Source of the DNA: Izhakiella capsodis
GTDB taxonomy: Bacteria; Pseudomonadota; Gammaproteobacteria; Enterobacterales; Enterobacteriaceae
Length of the DNA stretch: 26,128 nucleotides
Assembly: GCF_900115045.1 (NCBI RefSeq)
Contig: NZ_FOVC01000017.1
Location: 1 to 26,128 of the forward strand
Direction of reading: 5' to 3'
Shown here: one piece after another, positions 22,881-26,128 of the stretch
Layout of the letters: each line of letters begins with the position of its first letter
How positions within the stretch are numbered: position 1 is the stretch's first letter
Notes under the pieces: generated by a model
The model's input: the letters and a program-made list of their open reading frames with translations, nothing else
Told to the model about the DNA's origin: nothing
The model's database searches: none
Program-made: the position numbers and the translations under genes

Positions 22881-23438
22881 ATGAGTAAAACAATGCTGTT
22901 CAGTGCACCAAAAAATGAGCTCTGCCCTCAGTGTGGGGCAGAGACGATCATACGTTCAGGAAAACATGGCGCTTTCTTGGGATGTTCTGACTACCCTCAG
23001 TGTAACTATATTCGGCCACTGAAACAGCAGGCGGATGGCCATATTATTAAAGTGCTTGAAGCACAACGTTGCCCACTATGCCTGGGCGAACTTGTATTGC
23101 GGCAAGGACATTATGGTATGTTCATTGGTTGTCACAATTATCCGCAGTGTGAGCATACCGAGACAATTGATCCTCCTGACGAAACTTCAATTGGTTGTCC
23201 TCAGTGCAAACAGGGTAAATTAGTGCAGCGTCGTTCACGCTACGGCAAAGCCTTTCATGCCTGCGACCGCTTTCCTGAGTGTCAGTATGCCGTCAACTAT
23301 ACCCCGATAGAAGGTCAGTGCGCGCATTGCCAGTTTCCATTATTCATCGAGAAGAAAAATAAGCGCGGAGTGAAGCGATTTTGCGCCAGTAAGGCCTGTG
23401 GAAAGCCCGTCGATACAGGAAATGCCTGTGAACCTTGA
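22881..23438 (+). CDS. yrdD: Topoisomerase I-type zinc-ribbon protein YrdD
   Basis: The 185-residue protein consists of zinc-ribbon units like those at the C-terminus of topoisomerase I, without the catalytic domain. Three repeats have CPQCG/CPLCL/CPQCK followed by GxFxGC-type pairs (FLGCSDYPQC, FIGCHNYPQC, FHACDRFPEC). A fourth (CAHC to CASKACGK) ends the protein. It probably binds single-stranded nucleic acid; the precise role is unknown. Its end overlaps the tsaC start by 11 bases. Confidence 0.95.
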   Translation: MSKTMLFSAPKNELCPQCGAETIIRSGKHGAFLGCSDYPQCNYIRPLKQQADGHIIKVLEAQRCPLCLGELVLRQGHYGMFIGCHNYPQCEHTETIDPPDETSIGCPQCKQGKLVQRRSRYGKAFHACDRFPECQYAVNYTPIEGQCAHCQFPLFIEKKNKRGVKRFCASKACGKPVDTGNACEP

Positions 23439-24000
23439 AGTAAAAAACGATAATTTTAAGCTATGCCTCGATGCGCTGCGTGAAAACAAAGTTATTGCCT
23501 ATCCAACGGAAGCCGTTTTTGGATTAGGTTGTAATCCTGAAAGTGAAACCGCTGTGATGAAACTTCTGGCGTTAAAGCATCGGCTGCCGGAAAAGGGATT
23601 AATTCTGATTGCTGATTCTTTCTCCCAGCTGGAGCCATACGTGGCACTGAGGGAGTTGTCTGTCCTGCAAAAAGAACGCATGTTTGCGAGTTGGCCTGGG
23701 CCTGTTACATGGATATTACCTGCCTGCCCACAGACGCCTCGCTGGTTAACGGGACGTTTTGACTCCCTGGCGGTGCGTGTGACCAACCATCCACTGGTTA
23801 AAAAACTTTGCAGTGAACTTGGAAAGCCATTGGTTTCAACTAGCGCTAACCTCAGTGGTCGGGAGCCTTGCCGCAATGAAAACGAGGTTTATAATCAGTT
23901 TGGTAGCAAATTTCCGGTGCTGATTGGTCAGACTGGTGGGCGAATCAACCCTTCCGAAATTCGTGATGCACTGACGGGTAATCAGATAAGACCGGGATAA
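23428..24000 (+). CDS. tsaC: Threonylcarbamoyl-AMP synthase TsaC (t6A tRNA modification)
   Basis: From the GTG at 23428 the product is 190 residues, the E. coli length. AGGA at 23417-23420 lies 7 bases upstream. The ATG at 23422 is too close to that site, and the upstream in-frame starts lie further inside yrdD. TsaC makes threonylcarbamoyl-AMP from Thr, bicarbonate and ATP for t6A37 in ANN-decoding tRNAs. Seen are VIAYPTEAVFGLGCNPES (about 22-39), the KHR segment (LALKHRLPEKGLILIA) and the C-terminal STSANLSG motif. TsaB, D and E are not in this window. Confidence 0.94.
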   Translation: MNLEVKNDNFKLCLDALRENKVIAYPTEAVFGLGCNPESETAVMKLLALKHRLPEKGLILIADSFSQLEPYVALRELSVLQKERMFASWPGPVTWILPACPQTPRWLTGRFDSLAVRVTNHPLVKKLCSELGKPLVSTSANLSGREPCRNENEVYNQFGSKFPVLIGQTGGRINPSEIRDALTGNQIRPG

Positions 24001-24006
24001 GTGAAC

Positions 24007-24831
24007 ATGTCAAAACAAACCTATGCGGTTTTTGGTAATCCAATTAAACACAGTCGCTCCCCCCGTATTCATCAGCTGTTTTCTCTGCAGACGGGAATTG
24101 TGCACCCTTATAGTCGAATTCTGGCTGCACAGGATGGCTTCGCAACGGCCATTGAAGCCTTTTTTAATGCGGGTGGTCAGGGAGCCAATGTGACGACGCC
24201 CTTTAAACTGGAAGCTTGCCGACTGGCTAATCAGCTGACTGAACGAGCTTCTTTAGCTGGGGCGGTAAATACCTTAAAGCGCAGGCATGATAGGACATTA
24301 CTTGGTGATAATACAGATGGGATTGGACTGCTGACTGACCTCAAACGCCTGGCCATGATCCAGCCAGGATTCAAAGTTCTTTTGATTGGAGCAGGAGGCG
24401 CTGCACGTGGAGTCATCTTGCCTTTGCTACAGTATGATGTAGATATTGTTATCACTAACCGGACGCTGGCGCGAGCCGAAGAGCTGGTTCAGCTGTTTAA
24501 TCAATATGGCAATATTCAGTATCGTGCTTTAAGCAAACTATCTGGGCTGCATTTTGATCTAATCATTAATGCAACATCCAGCGGCTTAGAGGGGGGTATC
24601 CCGGCAATTCCAGCTTCAATTATTAGAGATGAAACCCACTGCTACGACATGTTTTATAGCCAGAGTGCTACGCCTTACCTTATCTGGTGTCAGCAGAGGG
24701 GTGCTCAACATGTCGCTGATGGGTTAGGAATGCTGGTGGGGCAGGCCGCTCATTCCTTTTATCTCTGGCATGGAATAATGCCAGAGATAACGCCAATAAT
24801 AACCAGACTGAAATGCGAGCTATCTGAGTGA
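24007..24831 (+). CDS. aroE: Shikimate dehydrogenase (NADP+)
   Basis: The ATG at 24007 gives 274 residues (MSKQTYAVFGNPIKHSRSPR); a GTG at 24001 would add two and has worse spacing to GGGA. AroE reduces 3-dehydroshikimate to shikimate in aromatic amino acid and folate synthesis. The catalytic Lys is in GANVTTPFK (about residues 62-70) and the catalytic Asp in LGDNTDGIGL. The NADP-binding loop GAGGAARGV and NRTLARAEEL follow. It is intact and overlaps the yrdB remnant by four bases (GTGA). Confidence 0.97.
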   Translation: MSKQTYAVFGNPIKHSRSPRIHQLFSLQTGIVHPYSRILAAQDGFATAIEAFFNAGGQGANVTTPFKLEACRLANQLTERASLAGAVNTLKRRHDRTLLGDNTDGIGLLTDLKRLAMIQPGFKVLLIGAGGAARGVILPLLQYDVDIVITNRTLARAEELVQLFNQYGNIQYRALSKLSGLHFDLIINATSSGLEGGIPAIPASIIRDETHCYDMFYSQSATPYLIWCQQRGAQHVADGLGMLVGQAAHSFYLWHGIMPEITPIITRLKCELSE

Positions 24832-25075
24832 ACCAGTCGATACAGTTTCCGGAGCGGGCATGGTGTGTCGCTTATCGGCAAGTCATTTGCCTAATCGCAT
24901 TGGTGGATAGTTTTCAGATAGTTTGCGCGATCTTAACAGCGTCTTGTCTGCGCTATACAGCAATGATATTTCATCTCTTGCAACTTTTTAGAAGCATCGC
25001 TGGGAGTTAGAAGATGAAGCCAGCGATGCAATTATGAAGGTTCTGAGGGCGATCAAGACTAGGTGTGGCTTTTCT
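24828..25075 (+). pseudogene. yrdB: yrdB (DUF1488) remnant
   Basis: The GTG at 24828 overlaps the aroE stop, the usual yrdB position. The product starts NQSIQFPE and continues to ALVDSFQIVCAI, matching YrdB. After about residue 43 the family sequence moves to a second frame (SLATF, stop at 24989-24991, KHRWELEDEASDAIMK). The C-terminal VWL (25063-25071) is in a third frame. At least two indels and one stop break the gene, and its end runs into the 3' end of yrdA. YrdB is a small acidic protein of unknown function in E. coli. Confidence 0.8.
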
Positions 25076-25610
25076 GGGATAGATATTCATCTTTCCATTT
25101 TACGTAATTATCAGCCGAGTAGTGTAATCCCTTTATTTCTTGGTCTGTTAATGCTCTGGCCTGATGCACTGGGCTACCGAGATAAAGAAAACCACTTACT
25201 AGTCGTTTACCCGGCGGAACCAGACTTCCAGCACCTATCATTACATCTTCTTCAATAACTGCGCCATCCAGAACAATTGATCCCATTCCAATTAATACCC
25301 GATCTTTAATGGTACAGCCGTGTAACATTACCTTATGGCCGACAGTAACGTTCTCGCCGATCACTAAGGGATTGCCCTGCGGATTATTGTCTGATTTATG
25401 GGTAACATGCAAAACGCAGCCGTCCTGGATGTTCGTACGGGCGCCGATAGTTATGCAATTAACATCCCCACGGATTGCTACCAAAGGCCAGATGCCAACA
25501 TCGTCCGCTATGGTTACGTCGCCGATGATTACGCTACTCGCGTCGACCATTACCCGTTGGCCTGTCGTTGGAAGCTTTCCATTCAATGTGCGCAATGCTA
25601 ATGACATCAT
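25059..25610 (-). CDS. yrdA: Gamma-carbonic-anhydrase-like protein YrdA (left-handed beta-helix)
   Basis: The 183-residue product starts at the ATG at 25610, 6 bases after GGAG; a second ATG follows directly, and in-frame codons further upstream lie outside the family. Hexapeptide repeats run from RVMVDASSVIIGDVTIADDV to VIEEDVMIGAGSLVPPGKRL. Three His of the gamma-class metal site are present (LHVTHKS, and VGHKVMLHG). It probably forms a trimer with metal at subunit interfaces; the physiological substrate is uncertain. It is convergent with yrdB and divergent from the rRNA operon. Confidence 0.95.
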   Translation of the reverse strand: MMSLALRTLNGKLPTTGQRVMVDASSVIIGDVTIADDVGIWPLVAIRGDVNCITIGARTNIQDGCVLHVTHKSDNNPQGNPLVIGENVTVGHKVMLHGCTIKDRVLIGMGSIVLDGAVIEEDVMIGAGSLVPPGKRLVSGFLYLGSPVHQARALTDQEIKGLHYSADNYVKWKDEYLSQKSHT

Positions 25611-25740
25611 ATCTTTCTCCATTATCCTGAAGATCAAAGACTGACGTAAAATGTATGTTTGGATCAACAGATATAAGCACAGAGTACTGTTTTGTGTTTT
25701 AGGTCGATGGCTAAATCCGGCCTACCGGGCAAAACGACAA

Positions 25741-25763
25741 GTAATAAAAATTTTAAAAAGGGC
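25741..25763 (+). promoter_or_regulatory. UP element of rrn P1
   Basis: An A/T tract (AATAAAAATTTTAAAAA) ends just before the P1 -35 box, the position where the alpha-subunit C-terminal domain contacts strong rRNA promoters. Fis sites probably lie further upstream but I could not place them. Confidence 0.75.
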
Positions 25764-25800
25764 TTGTGTAATTCACTTGGCCGCCTATAATGCGCCACCA
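25764..25800 (+). promoter_or_regulatory. rRNA operon promoter P1
   Basis: TTGTGT (25764-25769) and TATAAT (25786-25791) are 16 bases apart, the short spacer typical of rrn P1. The GC-rich discriminator GCGCCACC follows, which makes P1 sensitive to ppGpp/DksA and starting NTP. The start is near A25800. Confidence 0.93.
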
Positions 25801-25883
25801 CTGACACGGTAAAGCGGTAACGCGGTCGGGTCAGCAAGGTAATGAAGTGATTCATTTTCTTGTGAGAGGGAAGGAAAAAAACC

Positions 25884-25919
25884 TTGACTCTTCAGCGGTG
25901 AAGCGTAATATACGCCACC
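25884..25919 (+). promoter_or_regulatory. rRNA operon promoter P2
   Basis: TTGACT (25884-25889) and TAATAT (25906-25911) have a 16-base spacer and are followed by ACGCCACC. It lies 120 bases after P1, as in enterobacterial rrn operons. Confidence 0.9.
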
Positions 25920-25950
25920 TCGCGACAGCAGGCTCAGCGCCGCGTCGCAC

Positions 25951-25962
25951 TGCTCTTTAACA
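25951..25962 (+). promoter_or_regulatory. boxA antitermination site
   Basis: TGCTCTTTAACA is the enterobacterial rrn boxA, bound by NusB with S10 (rpsJ of this window) to allow Rho-resistant transcription of rRNA. Confidence 0.95.
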
Positions 25963-25977
25963 ATTTATCAGACAATC

Positions 25978-25991
25978 TGTGTGGGCACTCG
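25978..25991 (+). promoter_or_regulatory. boxC of the rrn leader
   Basis: TGTGTGGGCACTCG matches the conserved GT-rich boxC downstream of boxA in enterobacterial rRNA leaders. A leader hairpin, CATCCGT/ACGGATG (26063-26080), follows. Confidence 0.8.
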
Positions 25992-26113
25992 CAGGATTGA
26001 TATCGCAAAACTATTTGATGTATCAAGTCTTGAAGAGTGAACACGTAAATTCATTACGTAATCATCCGTTTTAACGGATGAAGAGTTTAATTCTTTGAGC
26101 ATCAGACGCTTTT

Positions 26114-26128
26114 AAATTGAAGAGTTTG
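26114..26128 (+). rRNA. rrs: 16S rRNA, first 15 nt (cut by window end)
   Basis: AAATTGAAGAGTTTG is the mature 5' end of enterobacterial 16S rRNA. Promoters, boxA and leader upstream are in the right order and distance. The rest of the operon lies beyond the window. Confidence 0.96.

Noticed and set aside
1..26128. A new multi-gene system, prophage, defence island, CRISPR array or insertion sequence
   Set aside because: Every sizeable gene is a recognised member of a syntenic core block. No direct-repeat array, integrase, transposase or tRNA attachment site was seen on either strand.

Overview
This window is chromosomal DNA of a gammaproteobacterium of the order Enterobacterales. The proteins can be followed almost residue for residue against the E. 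coli families, and the gene order matches the E. coli tufA-S10-spc-alpha-yhdN-zntR-arfA-mscL-trkA-rsmB-fmt-def-dprA-smg-yrdD-tsaC-aroE-yrdB-yrdA-rrn segment. Base composition is moderate. The core genes are intact, but at least two small accessory genes (yhdN, yrdB) are broken, and bfd-bfr, expected between tuf and rpsJ, is absent. I infer a host-associated lineage in an early stage of genome decay, for example something near Sodalis or an Erwinia/Serratia-type symbiont. The window alone does not fix the genus.

Layout: (1) 1-804, the 3' two thirds of tuf and its terminator. (2) 874-1239, a gene-free stretch where bfd-bfr would be expected. (3) 1205-6365, the S10 promoter, a leader of about 172 nt, and 11 ribosomal protein genes. 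(4) 6391-12129, a terminator, the spc promoter, and rplN to rpmJ including secY. (5) 12083-15114, the alpha promoter, the S4-binding leader, rpsM-rpsK-rpsD-rpoA-rplQ and a strong terminator. (6) 15180-16230, the yhdN pseudogene, zntR, and arfA with its self-limiting mRNA hairpin. (7) 16415-21160 on the minus strand, def-fmt-rsmB-trkA and mscL. (8) 21280-25075 on the plus strand, dprA-smg-yrdD-tsaC-aroE and a decayed yrdB. (9) 25059-25610 on the minus strand, yrdA. (10) 25740-26128, an rRNA operon control region with P1, P2, boxA and boxC, and the first 15 nt of 16S rRNA.

Most of the window serves protein synthesis: ribosomal proteins, EF-Tu, SecY, the RNA polymerase alpha subunit, initiator Met-tRNA formylation and deformylation (fmt, def), 16S rRNA methylation (rsmB), t6A tRNA modification (tsaC), ribosome rescue (arfA) and rRNA. 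The autoregulatory RNA elements (L4 leader, S8 site, S4 pseudoknot) are all recognisable. I found no undescribed gene system, mobile element, CRISPR array or tRNA here. The informative oddities are the decaying genes, the conserved regulatory RNA structures, and a terminator-like repeat that contains the -10 box of the next promoter.
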